From: CAVTWY01 sp963738615
GTDB taxonomy: Bacteria > Pseudomonadota > Gammaproteobacteria > Burkholderiales > Burkholderiaceae_C
Length of the DNA stretch: 64,000 nucleotides
Assembly: GCA_963738615.1 (NCBI GenBank)
Contig: CAVTXI010000019.1
Location: 1,364,001 to 1,428,000, forward strand
Reading direction: 5' to 3'
Positions 45,438-56,480 of the stretch are shown piece after piece. Every line of letters begins with the position of its first letter. The first letter of the stretch is position 1. The notes below the pieces were generated by a model. It saw only the letters and a list, made by a program, of their open reading frames with translations, was not told the origin of the DNA and did no database searches. A program made the position numbers and the translations under genes.

Positions 45438-46001
45438 CTACAGCGCGCCGGCAAAGGCGCGGTCGAGGATGGCGGAGAGGAGGGCGTCTATCGCCGTCTT
45501 CGATTCGGACTGCTTTGCTTTCACCGCCTGCACGTCCTGGTAAGCCCTTGCCAGCACGCGCTGACGCTCCATCGATGGCAGCGGCAGTTCGAGGTCAAGG
45601 AAGCCTTGCGGATTCAGCCGCCGCCTGCGGACATTGGTGCCCGTGCTGGCGCCAACGATGCTTGCCCACAGCGCCGGGTTGCGGAAGTGCACATCGAGTA
45701 CCTCGGGCAACACGCTTTCGCGCTTAACCTCGAAGACGGGGAACTCGGTCGAGACGACAGACCCGAACCACGAGTCACTCGCGTCGCCCCTGCGGTAGAT
45801 CTCGGTCGCCATGGCGGCGTAGGGTGCATAGAAGCTCGCGCGCTCGAGGTCGGCTTGGCGAGTGTTGTCCGCGGGCCATGCGCTGATGTGGGCCAGCGCC
45901 GCTGCGAAAAGCGCGACGGCTGTGCGGCGTCGCGGTCGGCTCAACGGCCGGTGATGAGCTGCCGACTGGCGTTCAGCCGCGGTGTTGATTTGACGGGCCA
46001 T
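45438..46001 (-). pseudogene. Chimeric frame: secreted lipase-like N-terminus joined to HsdS C-terminus
   Basis: The 187-residue frame starts at ATG 46001 after AGGAG. Its first 75-80 residues look like an exported protein start: an Arg-rich n-region, hydrophobic stretch (TAVALFAAALAHISAWPAD) and RASFYAPYAAMATEIYRRG, reminiscent of secreted lipase-like proteins. From about STEFPVFEV onward it matches the second half of a type I specificity subunit: TGTNVRRRRLNPQGFLDLEL and the C-terminal helix QAVKAKQSESKTAID. The join lies near 45750-45770. This looks like a recombination junction that deleted the rest of both genes. Confidence 0.65.
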
Positions 46002-46178
46002 GACATGCGCTCCTACTGCAAGTCGCCCGTGGTGTCGGGCGCTTCGCCATTGGATTCGGTCGGCGCACGCGCCGCATCCTGCGAACTGATGAAGCTCGAT
46101 GTTGGCCCTGGTCCGCCGAGGGCAGGTACGCGGAGAGCGCGGAAGGCCAGTCGATACTCGCGTCGCTGCGGCATCGCC

Positions 46179-46997
46179 ATGACAACCCAACCCTTGCGCC
46201 TTCGACACGTTCCGGCGGGCCGCGGGGTCGGCTGGGTGGCCCGGGGTTGGCAGGCGGTTCGCAGTCGCCCGATGGCCCTGATGAGCTTGTTCGCGGGCTT
46301 CATGATGGCGGCCCTGCTGCTGCAGGTGTTTCCGTTGCTCGGCGTGGTGGTATCCACCGCGTCGCTGCCACTGCTGTCGCTGGCCTGCATGGTGGTGGTG
46401 CGCGAACAAACCCAGGTGCGCGGCGATTCGGCGCATCCGGCGGCGGCGCTCGAGGCGCTGCGCGCGGGTGGTAGGCGGCGGTGGCGTCCGCTGCTCGTGC
46501 TGTGCGCGCTTTATGCGACCTCGATGCTGCTCGTCCTCTGGTGGAGCGGCAACGTCGACAACGGCAGCTTCGCGCGCCTGGTCGAATCGATGGCGCCCCC
46601 GCGCACCGCGACCAAGCAGGCGCAAGTCGAGGAACTGCTCGCGTCCGATGCATTGGTGGAAGGCCTGTGGGTGCGCTTCGGCGGCGTGGCGTTGCTGTCG
46701 GTCCCGTTCTGGCACGCGCCCGGGCTGGTCTGGTGGGGCGGTCAGGGCGCGGTGCAGGCGCTGTTCTCGAGCACGCTGGGCATCTGGCGCACCCGGGGCG
46801 CGTTCGCGCTGTACCTGCTGACGTTGACCGCGGCCATGTTCGCAGTCAGCGCGCTGATCGGTCTGGTGACCCTGGTCACCGGCGTGCCGATGCTGCTGGG
46901 GGTGCTGGTGACGGTGGGCGGTGTGGCGTTCGCGGTGTTGTTCTACGCGACGCTGTGGTTCTCGTTCGACGACACGTTCGGCGCGAGTGCGGGGTGA
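46179..46997 (+). CDS. BPSS1780-family inner membrane protein
   Basis: A 272-residue protein with six hydrophobic segments. The N-terminal LRHVPAGRGVGWVARGWQAVR and the later FWHAPGLVWWGGQGAVQALF are signatures of the BPSS1780 family, widespread in Burkholderiales and of unknown function. Starting ATG is at 46179. Downstream lies a remnant of hsdM and then the convergent TfoX-like gene. Confidence 0.85.
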   Translation: MTTQPLRLRHVPAGRGVGWVARGWQAVRSRPMALMSLFAGFMMAALLLQVFPLLGVVVSTASLPLLSLACMVVVREQTQVRGDSAHPAAALEALRAGGRRRWRPLLVLCALYATSMLLVLWWSGNVDNGSFARLVESMAPPRTATKQAQVEELLASDALVEGLWVRFGGVALLSVPFWHAPGLVWWGGQGAVQALFSSTLGIWRTRGAFALYLLTLTAAMFAVSALIGLVTLVTGVPMLLGVLVTVGGVAFAVLFYATLWFSFDDTFGASAG

Positions 46998-47040
46998 GCG
47001 CGGTGTGAGGCCAAGGTGGTGCGGGGTTCCTTCCGCCAGG

Positions 47041-47202
47041 AGTCGCCAAAGCGCGAGCCTGAACAACCTGGCCGACCTGCCGCCGCCCGACGTGCTGCAG
47101 CAGGAAATCATCGATCACCTCGAGGCTGCGCTTGCGGCGTTCCGCGACGTGGCCGCGGGGTTGCCTTCGTCTTCGTCTACCGCTTCGCCCCCGAGCGCTT
47201 GA
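47041..47202 (+). pseudogene. Remnant of hsdM (type I methyltransferase) 3' end
   Basis: A short stretch in one frame reads SLNNLADLPPPDVLQQEIID followed by HLEAALAAFRDVAAGL and then a Ser/Thr-rich run to TGA 47200-47202. This matches the usual C-terminal tail of HsdM (DNLPDPDVIAAEI-type motif and the helix after it). No start codon or upstream part is present, so it is a fragment. It partly overlaps the end of the convergent TfoX-like gene. Confidence 0.6.
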
Positions 47203-47593
47203 TCGTTCCGCGCACCGCCTTCTTCGGCGCTTTCACTGCCGCCCGCTTCGGCTTCACCGCCGCCTTCGCCCTCAACGCCGCCTCGATCGCGCGTTTGGCC
47301 CATGGGCGCATCTCGTCGCTCGACTCGAGCGCGTCGGCCGGCGCGGTCCAGTAGCTCATGACGTGGACGTCGCCCTTCTTGCTTTCGTAGGTGAAGGGTT
47401 CGCAGCGTGCGGCTTCGAAGGCGGCGCGGGTGTGGTCGTCGGCCTTCAGGTACAGGCGCTCGAGGAGGACAAGCGCGATGAAGAGGTCGTCGACGTAGAT
47501 ACCGTGGCCGCCGAACATGCGCCGTGAGCGTGCATGGCCCAGCGGCGCCAGCAGCTCGAGTACATGCGCGACCAATTCGTGACTTGGGGCCAT
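47177..47593 (-). CDS. TfoX/Sxy N-terminal-domain protein
   Basis: A 138-residue protein. The TfoX_N domain is clear: RRMFGGHGIYVDDLFIALV near residue 24 and LYLKADDHT afterward. A Lys/Ala-rich C-terminal tail (PKRAAVKAPKKAVRG) follows. It lacks the C-terminal half of competence regulator TfoX. Single-domain members are common and mostly uncharacterised. ATG at 47593 is used. Confidence 0.88.
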   Translation of the reverse strand: MAPSHELVAHVLELLAPLGHARSRRMFGGHGIYVDDLFIALVLLERLYLKADDHTRAAFEAARCEPFTYESKKGDVHVMSYWTAPADALESSDEMRPWAKRAIEAALRAKAAVKPKRAAVKAPKKAVRGTIKRSGAKR

Positions 47594-47658
47594 GCCGCGA
47601 GTGTCGGCGATGGGTCGACCCGGCGCCGAGCGACAAGCCCCGCGGGTACCATGCCGCC

Positions 47659-48256
47659 ATGCCCCCTTCCGACTGGATGTCCTCGCTCGAACCGAGTCGC
47701 GACAAGGCCGCGTTGCGCAGGCAGTTGCAGGCCGAGCGCCAGTCGCTGCTCGATCGCCACGCGCGCGCGGTCGAGCTGCAGGAAGTGCTGCGCGTGTGGC
47801 TGGTGTCGCGGCACGAAACCGCGATCGGCGCGTACTGGCCGATCAAGGGCGAGTTCGACGCGTTGCCCGCGCTCTTCCGCTGGACCGAAGGCGGCCCGGG
47901 CCGGCGCATCGGGCTGCCGGTGATGAACCGCACGACGAAGCAGCTTGCGTTCCACGTCTGGTACCCCGGCTGCGAGATGGAAGAAGACGCCTACGGCATC
48001 CCGAAGCCGAAGGACACCGAGCGCTTCGAGCCGTCGCTGCTGCTGGTGCCGTGCGTTGGCTTACGGCCCGAAGGGCGTGCGACTGGGTTATGGCGGTGGC
48101 TTCTACGACCGCACGCTCGCGAGCCTTGCGCCACGCCCTTTCACCGCGGGCCTGGCGTATGCGCACGGCTTCGTGCCGTGGCTGCAGGCCGAAGCGCACG
48201 ACATGCCGCTGGACGCCATGTTGAACGAAGACGGCGTGGCCTGGGATCGGGGCTGA
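47659..48256 (+). CDS. 5-formyltetrahydrofolate cyclo-ligase, frameshifted
   Basis: The enzyme converts 5-formyl-THF to 5,10-methenyl-THF with ATP. ATG 47659 begins the typical helix DKAALRRQLQAERQSLLDR. AYWPIKGEFD and GIPKPKDTERFEPSLLLVPCVG follow in this frame. The conserved end YGPKGVRLGYGGGFYDRTL continues in the next frame to TGA 48254-48256. An extra T near 48060 accounts for this. Total length would be about 198 residues, normal for the family. It belongs functionally with folate and metF chemistry elsewhere in the window. Confidence 0.85.
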
Positions 48257-48284
48257 CCGCAGCCGTGTTGCTTCGCCGGACCCG

Positions 48285-49500
48285 ATGCTGCTGCTGATCC
48301 ACAACAACCCCGTTGGCCTGCATGGGGGTGTGCTTGCGCGTGGACCGCAAGTTCCACGACGGCATGCTGAACTACGTTGCGAACATTCGCGCGCCGACGC
48401 GCGCGTCAACCGCGCACCGGTTGATCACGACCGTGCACCCGCTGGCCGTCGAAGGCGACGCGGTGATGGACCCGGTGGCGTTGCCGCTGACTGACCTGCC
48501 GTACCGCGTGCTGGGTATCCCGCTCGACCGGCGCGGCGTGGTCGAAGGCCCGAGGGCACACGCACCCTCGACGAAGCCGTGGCCGCGAGCAGCGCTCGTC
48601 GTCGGCTACGGCTACGGCAGCGCGGCGATGGCGCAGCGCCACGGCAAGCGCTATATCGCTGCCTCGAGTACGACCTGCAGACGCAGCTCGTCGTCACGAA
48701 GTCTTTCGCGCGTGACCCGTTGCGTGCGTTGGTGGCGCAGGCGAAATGCTGCGCGACTGGAGGCGCGAGATGGTGCCGGCGATGCGCACCGCGCATCAGA
48801 TTCACTGCAACGGCTACCCGATCCACGAAGCAGCCGCGGCGTACAACCCGCAGCGGTTGCTGTATTTCGATTCGCGCATGTCGGCGTCGATGGTGATCGG
48901 CGAAGACGCGCTGGCGCAGCGCCTGCGCGCGTGCAAGGCCGGCCGACGCGGCTGATGTATTCAGGCCGCTACGAGCCGATGAAGGGTGCGCTCGACGCCG
49001 TGAAGGCCGCTGCCGCGTGCCGCGCGATGGGCCTGGACATCACGATGGACACCTGGGGCCAGGGCAGCCAGGCGGGCGCGATGCGTGCCATCGCCGATGC
49101 GTCGGGCGGCTCGATCCGCGTGCACGACGCGATTGCGTTCCCCGAGCTGGTGAAGAAGACGCACGACGCCGACATCTTCGTGTGTTGCCACATTCAGAGC
49201 GACCCGTCGTGCACCTACCTCGAGTCGATGGGCGCGGGGCTGCCGATCGTGGGTTATGCCAACCGCATGTGGAGCGCGATGGCGAAGGACTCGCTGGGCG
49301 GCGTCGTCACCGAGCTCAACACGCCCGAGGCGTTGGCAGCGGCGCTGGCCGAACAGCTGAAGGCGCATGGCGCAGTGGAGGAAACCTCACACCGCGCGCG
49401 CCGCTTCGCCGCCGCGCATGCGTTCGAGCTCGAGTTCGCGCGGCGCACTGATGCGATCAATGCAGCGCTGGAAGAAGGGGCTGCTGCGCGTCGCTCGTGA
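48285..49500 (+). pseudogene. Glycosyltransferase (GT-B, group 1-like) with several frameshifts
   Basis: A recognisable glycosyltransferase spread over all three frames. ATG 48285 starts MLLLIHNNP; the N-terminal half (FHDGMLNYVANI, PLTDLPYRVLGIPLDRRGVVEG, MRTAHQIHCNGYPIHEAAAAY) changes frame about five times between 48320 and 48950. The C-terminal nucleotide-sugar-binding half is intact from YSGRYEPMKGALDAVKAA and includes DPSCTYLESMGAGLPIVGYA, the usual donor-binding E-x7-E-like region. Either the gene is decaying or, more likely, this stretch is poorly sequenced. Acceptor and donor are unknown. Confidence 0.7.
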
Positions 49501-49515
49501 TCAGGGTCACCGGGA

Positions 49516-50580
49516 TCACCAGAGCGTGACCCAGGCGACGTCCTCGACCCGGTCCACAGCTGCCGTCGCCATTCGAGTCCAGCGACAGCCGCACGGACGT
49601 GTCGTCGATCGCGCGGACCTCGACCTTCGTGCCTTGGTCGCCGGTGGCGGTCAGCACGCCGACGTGCGGGTAGCGGCCGATCGCGCGCACGAAGGGCGTG
49701 GTGGTGTCGACGGTGACCGAGCCTTCGCTCGAGCCGTCGTTGGCAGACACGACGCCGTCGAGCGTGGTCGTGGTCGTGCTCGACGCGTAGGTCTTTACGC
49801 GCAACGAAGCCTTGCAGCGCGCTCCACGAGCGCGACCCGGCCAGGCGGCGTGAACGACGACTCGAGGCGCGGCGCGGTGAAGCTGTCGTACCCCTGGCGC
49901 AAGGCCGTGCGCACCGATTCGAGTTCGATCGAACCGTCGACGACTGGGTGCCGTTGATGTCGACGGTACGCAGCTGCGTGAACGTGTAGGTCACGCGCAC
50001 GTCGTAGGCAGGGTCGACGAAGTAGTCGCCCAACCCCGCGTGCGTCAGCACGAACTCGAGCTTGCCGTCGGTTTCGGTGCGCGCCTGAAGGTCGATGCAG
50101 TTGTCGTAGGTGATGGCGAAGCGGTCGCCGGCGGTGTTGACAGCAGCCTGCGCAAGATTCGTGTCGATGGTGATGGTGCCGCCACCCGAGCAGTTGGTGC
50201 TGGTGTGGCTGGCGCCCGACCACGCGCCGCCCTTGGCGCCGGACGAAGCGTTGCCCTCGAGGGCTTGGCGCACGCTGGCGAAGACCTTCAACGCCGAGCG
50301 CACGGCCGATGGCTTGGCATTCGCGCTGGTGAGGCTGTTGAGATCGAGGTCGGCCAAGCCGAAGCCGGCGTCGACGACCGCAGCCGAGGCCGTCTTGTAG
50401 TTCGTCGCATCCAGCTTCACAGCGGCCGCACGGCTGCCCCGGTGCCCGTGCTGGCGTTGTCGACGTCGGCACCGCCGCCCCCGCAGGCCACAGGCCCACG
50501 GCCGTCATGCCGACCAGCGCGGGGATCAGCGCGGCGACGCGCCATGCGGCTGAATGATTCGAGGGGGACGACTTACGCAC
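49516..50580 (-). pseudogene. Putative lipoprotein of unknown function, frameshifted
   Basis: GTG 50580 after GGAG starts VRKSSPSNHSAAWRVAALIP; another frame then supplies ACGGGGADVDN, a likely lipobox and acidic linker. The mature part includes KLDATNYKTASAAVVDAGFG, TSTNCSGGGTITIDTNLAQA, GDYFVDPAYDVRVTYTFTQL, then in other frames SFTAPRLESSFTP and VRAIDDTSVRLSLDSNGDG. The natural end appears to be VAWVTLW at TGA 49516-49518. At least four indels are needed. I do not recognise the family. The pattern resembles surface lipoproteins of Burkholderiales. Confidence 0.5.
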
Positions 50581-50767
50581 GGTGAGCTCCGACAACAGCA
50601 ACGACTGGCAGCCCGACATGCTAGGGCGCCAAGGCGTGCTTGGCACGTGTCCACCTTCGTGGGCCGTGAAATCGCACTCGCTGCACCAAAGAAACGAGCC
50701 GCCCGTTAGGCGGCATCGCAACGCGTGAGCGCCGTTAAACCGGCGTCGGGCGACTGTCGCGCCGCTG

Positions 50768-51623
50768 TTACCGCGCGCCCAACCCCAGTCGCTTGCACAG
50801 TTCGAGGCTCAGCGCGCTCTGGTTCATCGTGTAGAAGTGCAGCCCCGGCGCGCCGCCCGCGATCAGGCGCTCGCACATCGTGGTCACCACGTCGAGGCCG
50901 AAGGCGCGGATCGACGCGGCGTCGTCGAGGAAGCCTTCCATCTTCAGCGCCACCCAGCGCGGGATCTCGATGCCGTCGCGCGCGGCGAACTGCGCGATCT
51001 TCGCGAAGTTGTGGAACGGCATGATGCCCGGCACCACCGGCACCGTCGCACCCAGCTTGCGCGTGGCGTCCACGAAGTGGAAGTAGGCGTCGGGGTTGAA
51101 GAAGAACTGCGTGATCGACGCCGACGCGCCGGCCTTGACCTTGTCGGCGTAGAACTGCAAGGTCTTTCGCGGCGTAGCGCTGCTGCGGGTGAAATTCGGG
51201 GTAGGCCGCGACTTCGATGATCCAGTCGCTGCCCTGCGCTTGTCGGATGAAGCGAACCAGATCGGCGGCGAAGCGGAACTCGCCCGCCGTGACCGTGCCG
51301 CTGGGCAGGTCGCCTCGCAGCGCGACCACGCGCCGGATGCCCTGCGCGCGGTAGGTCGCGAGGGTCTCTTCGATGCTTTCGCGCGTGGCGCCGATGCACG
51401 ACAGGTGCGGCGCCGCTTCAAAGCCGCGCTCGGCGATGGCCTTCACCGTCGCCAGCGTCTTCTCGCGCGTGGAGCCACCCGCGCCGTAGGTGACGCTGAA
51501 GAACTCGGGCGCGGCCGCGCCCAGTTCCTGCACGACGGTGCGCAGCTTCTCGTCACCCACCGGGGTGTTCGGCGGGAAGAACTCGAAGCTGACGGGAAAG
51601 AGGTGGGTGATCGGTGTGGTCAT
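50768..51623 (-). CDS. metF: Methylenetetrahydrofolate reductase MetF, frameshifted
   Basis: The enzyme reduces 5,10-methylene-THF to 5-methyl-THF for methionine synthesis. ATG 51623 begins the sequence; FEFFPPNTPVGDEKL, SVTYGAGGSTREKT and ALRGDLPSG are standard motifs. Near 51160 the frame shifts, and the second frame continues FYADKVKAGASASITQFFFN, PGIMPFHNF and the end LELCKRLGLGAR. The combined length of about 284 residues is normal. The start codon overlaps the likely stop of tlyA. Position in the ahcY-tlyA-metF run under an SAH riboswitch fits methyl-cycle control. Confidence 0.92.
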
Positions 51624-52411
51624 GGGTTGGTCACGGTGTGGATCGCGAGCGCCGTCGGCACGAGCGTGCACGAAGAATTCGCGGTTGCCGTCGCCGCCGG
51701 TGACGGGGCTGTCGAAGAAGTGCGGCCACGCGAAGCGCGTTGCTGGCGCAGGCCGCGCGGATGCGCTGCTTCGACCAGCGCGTGCAGCGACGGGTCACCA
51801 ACGATGCCGCCTTTGCCGACCTGCGGCGGCGAAAGCTCGAACTGCGGTTTGACCAGCAGCAGTGCGTCGCGGGCAATGAAGAGCGCCAGCGCGGGCAGCA
51901 CGAGCGTGAGCGAGATGAACGACAGGTCGGCGCAGACGAAGTCGAAGGACGGCTGGCGGCAGTATTGACGCGTCGAGCGCACGTGCGTTCACGCCTTCGA
52001 TCACGGTCACCCGCGCGTCGCCGCGCAGCCGCGCGATAAGTCTGCCCGTGCCCGACGTCGACGCCGACCACGTGCTTCGCGCCGCGCGCCAGCAGCACAT
52101 CGGTGAAGCCACCGGTGCGACTGGCCGATGTCGAGGCAGACGCGATCACGCACGTCGATGCCCGCATGCGCTCAGCGCCCCGTCGAGCTTCAGGCCCGCA
52201 CGCGATGCCCAGCGCAGCTCGGCGTCGTCGACGACTTCGAGCTCGCAGGCCTCGGGCAAGTCGTCCCCGGCCTTGCGCGGCGCGCGCCACGGCGCGGCTT
52301 CACCGCGTTCGGCAGCCGCCAGCGCACCGCGCCGCGGTCGATCAACCGCTGCGCGGCCGAACGCGTGGGCGCGAGGCCGCGTTGCAAGAGCAGGTGGTCG
52401 GCGCGGGTCAT
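51620..52411 (-). CDS. tlyA: TlyA-family rRNA 2'-O-methyltransferase, several frameshifts
   Basis: A protein with an N-terminal S4 RNA-binding domain (MTRADHLLLQRGLAPTRSAA) and an FtsJ-like SAM domain. The expected reading CLDIGQS-TGGFTDVLL, VGVDVGHGQ, FDFVCADLSFISLTLVLPAL and LLLVKPQFELSP is distributed over three frames. Three interruptions can be explained by single inserted bases (an extra G near 52153, C near 52118, A near 52048). ATG is at 52411. TlyA proteins methylate 16S and 23S rRNA in some bacteria; the family assignment is good but the exact target in this group is unknown. Confidence 0.8.
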
Positions 52412-52525
52412 GGCCTTGTCATCAGTGGCTCCAAGTGGAATCCGCGATAGGTTCATCGTGGAAGCTTCGCCGGGGCGGCGCCGCTGCGCGAGGTGGTCGC
52501 AAACGCGGCGCCGCTAGACGATGCA

Positions 52526-54104
<1,579 letters not shown>

Positions 54105-54180
54105 TGCAGTCCTTCGTTCGACGTGGCGGGCCCCGACGGCGCGGCGGGCCTTGAAGGACAAGCGCCCACCGCCGGTGCCG

Positions 54181-54241
54181 GGGTGAGCGCAGTTGGACGT
54201 TCCGAGCCTGGGGCCTTGGGCCTCGCAGCGCTCCTCGGAAT
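54181..54241 (-). ncRNA. SAH riboswitch upstream of ahcY
   Basis: The leader of ahcY reads CCGAGGAGCGCTGCGAGG, then a GGCCC hairpin, CAGGCTCGG and later GCGCTCACC. This is the SAH riboswitch consensus. Pairing is visible: CCGAG (54234-54238) with CTCGG (54202-54206), and GAGCGC (54228-54233) with GCGCTC (54185-54190), the latter being the pseudoknot. SAH binding normally turns on expression of the downstream hydrolase and methyl-cycle genes. The distance to the ahcY start is about 77 bases. Confidence 0.93.
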
Positions 54242-54246
54242 GCGTG

Positions 54247-54276
54247 ATTATAAGAAGGGCAGCCCGAGCGTGTCGC
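54247..54276 (-). promoter_or_regulatory. Probable sigma70 promoter for the SAH riboswitch and ahcY
   Basis: A perfect TATAAT lies at 54247-54252 on the minus strand. GCGACA at 54271-54276, spaced by 18 bases, matches four of six -35 positions. Transcription would begin about seven bases downstream, at the first base of the riboswitch. The fit to riboswitch position makes this convincing. Confidence 0.75.
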
Positions 54277-54423
54277 CTGCCTGCGCCTGCTTTTCGCCGG
54301 CTCTTGACGACTTCTTGACTCCTTCTCGCCGACCTGCATGGCGCGCCGAACGCCACGCGCGTGCGTGGTGCTGAGCGCACATCGGACCGGCACCGCTGCA
54401 ACGCCCTTCGACAATCCGGCGTC

Positions 54424-55582
54424 ATGAGTACACAACCCGTGAAAGGCGCTGCAGCAGACCGCTTGGCTTTCGCTGACGGCCTGCGCGCGGTGGCCGTCAT
54501 GTGGGTGGTGATATTCCACATCCACAGCGGCGGGCACCTCGCGCGGCTGGCCGAGCAGGTGCCGGCCTTTGTCCTATGGGCGGTGTCGCTCGGTCACCTC
54601 GGCGTGGCCATCTTCTTCGTGCTCAGCGGCTACGTGATGGCGCTGACCACGCAAGCGCTGGACGTCGACGCTCGTGTGGCCGGACGCTTCTTTCTGCGGC
54701 GTCTGGTGCGCCTCACGCCGTCGCTGTACGTCAGCATCGCCGTGGGCGTGGCGCTGGCATGGGTCGAAGCGATGTTGCGTCCGCAGACGGCGCAGGTGCC
54801 CTCGTTCGCAGCCGTGGTCGCGAACCTCTTCTACGCGCACGACTTCCTGGGCTATCAGGCGGTCAACGTCGTCTACTGGACGCTGGTCATCGAGATCCAG
54901 TTCTACATGGCCTTTGCGCTGATGGCCTGGGCCGGTGACGCGTTGCGGCGCAGCGACCGGTTGGCCGTGGGCGCGCATGGTGATGGGCGGCGCGTCAGCG
55001 CTGATCGCAGTGCCTTGGGCATTGGGGTACTGGACAACGGCGTTGTGGCCCGGCGGTTTCATCGGCTTTTGGCATGCCTTCATGCTTGGCGTGTTCGTCT
55101 GCTGGTGGGTGCGGCGCGAGCCCGGCGCGGGCTGGGGCCTTGCAGCGTTGTGCGCGGTCGTGGCGAGCGGGGTTGCGCGCGATCCACAGGCCAACGGCGT
55201 CGTGTTGCTGCTCACCACGGGTGCGCTGGTGCTTGCGCACCGCGTCGACGCGATGCACCGCTGGTTGAACATCGGCTGGGTGCAGCGGATCGGGCTGATG
55301 TCCTACAGCATCTACCTCCTGCACACCAACGTGCAGGGCGTGGCGGTGTATGCCTTGCGGCGCGTGCTCGCGCCATCGGTCGCAACTGACGTGGTCGTGG
55401 TGGTGGTGCTGATTGCCGCGCCGCTGCTGGTGTCGTGGATCGCCTATCGCCTGGTCGAACTGCCGAGCATCGCGTGGAGCCGCCGGATCCGCATCACGTC
55501 GGCGCAGACCGAAGGCCGTACACCGCGTCACCCAGGAAGAGGTACTCGGCGCGCAGCACGGCGTCGCCCTTCTCGCCGGTGA
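54424..55582 (+). CDS. Membrane acyltransferase (acyltransferase-3, OafA/YrhL-like), frameshifted
   Basis: An integral membrane O-acyltransferase. ATG 54424; the family opening FADGLRAVAVMWVVIFHI and VAIFFVLSGYVMAL, including the conserved HxxxF-type region and R of the RFFLRR loop, are present. Near 54975 an extra C causes a frame change (VGA then MVMGGASALIAVPW); the remainder has the usual membrane helices, and SYSIYLLH near the end. Substrates of this family are surface polysaccharides or lipids and cannot be predicted. The 3' end overlaps the convergent DUF6152-like gene by about 90 bases, so the true stop may be earlier. Confidence 0.82.
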
Positions 55583-55973
55583 AAGTGAAACCCAGCACCG
55601 CCAGGGATTGCCCGTCGGTGATCGGCGGCACCTTCCACGCGTCCAAGCGCGTCAGCGGCGCGAGTTCGATCGTCCACTGGCGGTCTTTGCGTGTGGGCAG
55701 CGCCGCGTTCGCCAGCAGCGACGGCCCGTCGACCGCGGCCGACTGCGCCGGGACCTTGCGGTCCTTCAGGTTGGCCGGCAGCGCCAGCGGCTGCCGCACC
55801 TCGAGCAGCAGTTCGGCGTGCGGGTTGCGCCAGGCCACCTTCGCGGCCTTGCCCTCGAGGTAGATCGGCTTCGACTGGTCGAAGCTGCTCCAGCCGTGGT
55901 GCGCGTGGGCAGGGCGCAGAACCGTGGCGGTCGGGGCGAACGCGATGGCAAGCAGGGTGCGGCGTTTCATCAT
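55494..55973 (-). CDS. Secreted DUF6152-like protein
   Basis: A 159-residue exported protein. The signal peptide RRTLLAIAFAPTATVLRPAHA ends before HHGWSSFDQSKPIYLEGKAA, the typical mature start of DUF6152 proteins. VAWRNPHAELLLEV and GFTFTGEKG are also family features. Its function is unknown. Start ATG 55973 (or 55970) has AAGGAG six bases upstream. A tandem 22-bp repeat of this ribosome-site region lies just before it. It forms an operon with the following membrane protein gene upstream (56017-56454). Confidence 0.75.
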   Translation of the reverse strand: MMKRRTLLAIAFAPTATVLRPAHAHHGWSSFDQSKPIYLEGKAAKVAWRNPHAELLLEVRQPLALPANLKDRKVPAQSAAVDGPSLLANAALPTRKDRQWTIELAPLTRLDAWKVPPITDGQSLAVLGFTFTGEKGDAVLRAEYLFLGDAVYGLRSAPT

Positions 55974-56017
55974 GAAGACTCCTTCGGTGTTGCTTGAAGA
56001 CCCCTTCGGTGTTGCTT
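55974..56017. repeat. Tandem 22-bp direct repeat duplicating a ribosome-binding region
   Basis: Two adjacent 22-base copies (55974-55995 and 55996-56017) differ at one position. On the minus strand each contains AAGCAACACCGAAGG(A/G)GTCTTC, so the Shine-Dalgarno region of the DUF6152-like gene is duplicated. The outer copy reaches the stop codon of the upstream gene. Confidence 0.85.
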
Positions 56018-56454
56018 CAAGCGTAGGCGATCCAGCGCCCGCAGGTGATGACCGCAAGCCACAAGCCCAGCGACAGCAGGGTCTGCGCCTTGGCCACGGC
56101 GTCGAGTTTCGTGACGCCGCCGCGCGCATGGAACATCGCCGCGTTCAGCCCCGCCAGCATCAGCAGCCCCATCTTGATGACGAACCAGCGGTTGGCGATC
56201 AGGTCACCGGGCTGGCTTGCGAACATCACCAGCCCGCTCGCTGCGGCGAGCGCAAAGCCCACCAGCGCGATCGGCAGCGCCAGTCGAGCGAGACTGTCGG
56301 CTGGCAGCGCCGCGCCGAGCCCGAAGGCGCGCAACTCGAACAGCACCAGGTTGCCCAGCAGCAGCGCGATGCCGACGATGTGCACGATCTCGAGCAGCGG
56401 GTAGGCCCACGGGTGGCCTGCGTTCCACAGCGGTTGCAGCGTGCCGGCGTTCAT
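56017..56454 (-). CDS. Four-helix membrane protein, unknown family
   Basis: A 145-residue inner membrane protein with four helices. The first contains HPWAYPLLEIVHIVGIALLL, with a His before it, and the pattern of helix-bound His recalls CopD/cytochrome b561-like proteins, but no firm family match is made. ATG 56454 has GGGGGC upstream. The DUF6152-like secreted protein gene lies directly downstream and is commonly paired with such a membrane protein. Confidence 0.6.
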   Translation of the reverse strand: MNAGTLQPLWNAGHPWAYPLLEIVHIVGIALLLGNLVLFELRAFGLGAALPADSLARLALPIALVGFALAAASGLVMFASQPGDLIANRWFVIKMGLLMLAGLNAAMFHARGGVTKLDAVAKAQTLLSLGLWLAVITCGRWIAYA

Positions 56455-56480
56455 GCCCCCAGTGTCGCGGGTTGTGCTCG

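Noticed and set aside
45854..47111. Minus-strand frame extending upstream of the HsdS-like segment
   Set aside because: Beyond ATG 46001 it overlaps the BPSS1780-type gene in antisense and shows low-complexity Arg/Gln/His residues only.
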